This document shows, piece by piece, positions 63,967 through 64,000 of a stretch of 64,000 nucleotides of DNA (position 1 is its first letter; every line of letters begins with the position of its first letter). The stretch is taken from NCBI GenBank assembly GCA_004764695.1, contig SMSO01000032.1, positions 4,649,483 to 4,713,482 on the forward strand, read 5' to 3'. A program made the position numbers and the translations under genes. Source of the stretch: Schizochytrium sp. TIO01. Its lineage: Eukaryota; Sar; Bigyra; Thraustochytrida; Thraustochytriidae. A model generated the notes under the pieces. It was not told the origin of the DNA. It saw only the letters and a program-made list of their open reading frames with translations, and made no database searches.

Positions 63967-64000
63967 TGATGGTGCATTCCGTGTGACCTTTAGTCGAACA

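Overview
The window is nuclear DNA from a eukaryotic microbe. It has monocistronic genes on both strands, long AT-rich spacers with tetranucleotide microsatellites, GT-AG introns, and no operons, tRNAs or rRNAs that I could see. TAA, TAG and TGA all end convincing genes, so the standard code applies. Gene content (class I peroxidase with a mitochondrial leader, mitochondrial S1 protein, PRELI, RNase P Pop1, FY-rich chromatin protein) fits a heterotrophic stramenopile such as a thraustochytrid/labyrinthulomycete. That placement is inference from style and content, not a phylogeny.

Layout: 1-10 kb holds the tail of an unidentified gene, a membrane-anchored L-rhamnose-mutarotase-like protein, a mitochondrial S1-domain ribosomal protein and bystin. 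10-12.5 kb holds a secreted CULT-MRH fusion facing a five-span membrane protein. 12.5-18.8 kb is gene-poor and microsatellite-rich. 18.8-25.1 kb holds cytochrome c peroxidase, a polyglutamine protein of unknown function and a DUF6940 protein. 25.1-28.8 kb is a second repeat-rich spacer. 28.8-35.7 kb is one 2,298-residue chromatin scaffold. 36.4-44.1 kb holds RPA3, an HD-domain phosphohydrolase, a phosphoglycerate-mutase-type histidine phosphatase and POP1. 44.3-52.1 kb holds a PRELI protein, a four-span membrane protein, a zf-PARP/SAP/PADR1 protein and a TMEM144-type transporter. 52.1-57.7 kb is mostly spacer. 57.7-64 kb holds an SLC26/SulP transporter and an IQ/EF-hand protein that reaches the window edge.

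Most neighbours are convergent or divergent pairs with unrelated functions, so there is no pathway cluster. Recurrent themes are mitochondrial biology (S1 protein, CCP, PRELI), RNA and ribosome maturation (bystin, Pop1), chromatin/DNA (FYR-bromodomain scaffold, RPA3, PARP-finger protein) and membrane transport (TMEM144, SLC26).

Introns are few and biased to gene 5' ends. I reconstructed first coding exons of only 9 nt (RPA3) and 7 nt (phosphoglycerate mutase), and a three-exon TMEM144 gene. The most novel item is the secreted CULT (cereblon thalidomide-binding type) domain fused to an OS-9-like MRH domain. The FYR/TFIIS-N/split-bromodomain/WHIM/WW architecture and the catalytic-domain-free PARP-finger protein are also worth attention.
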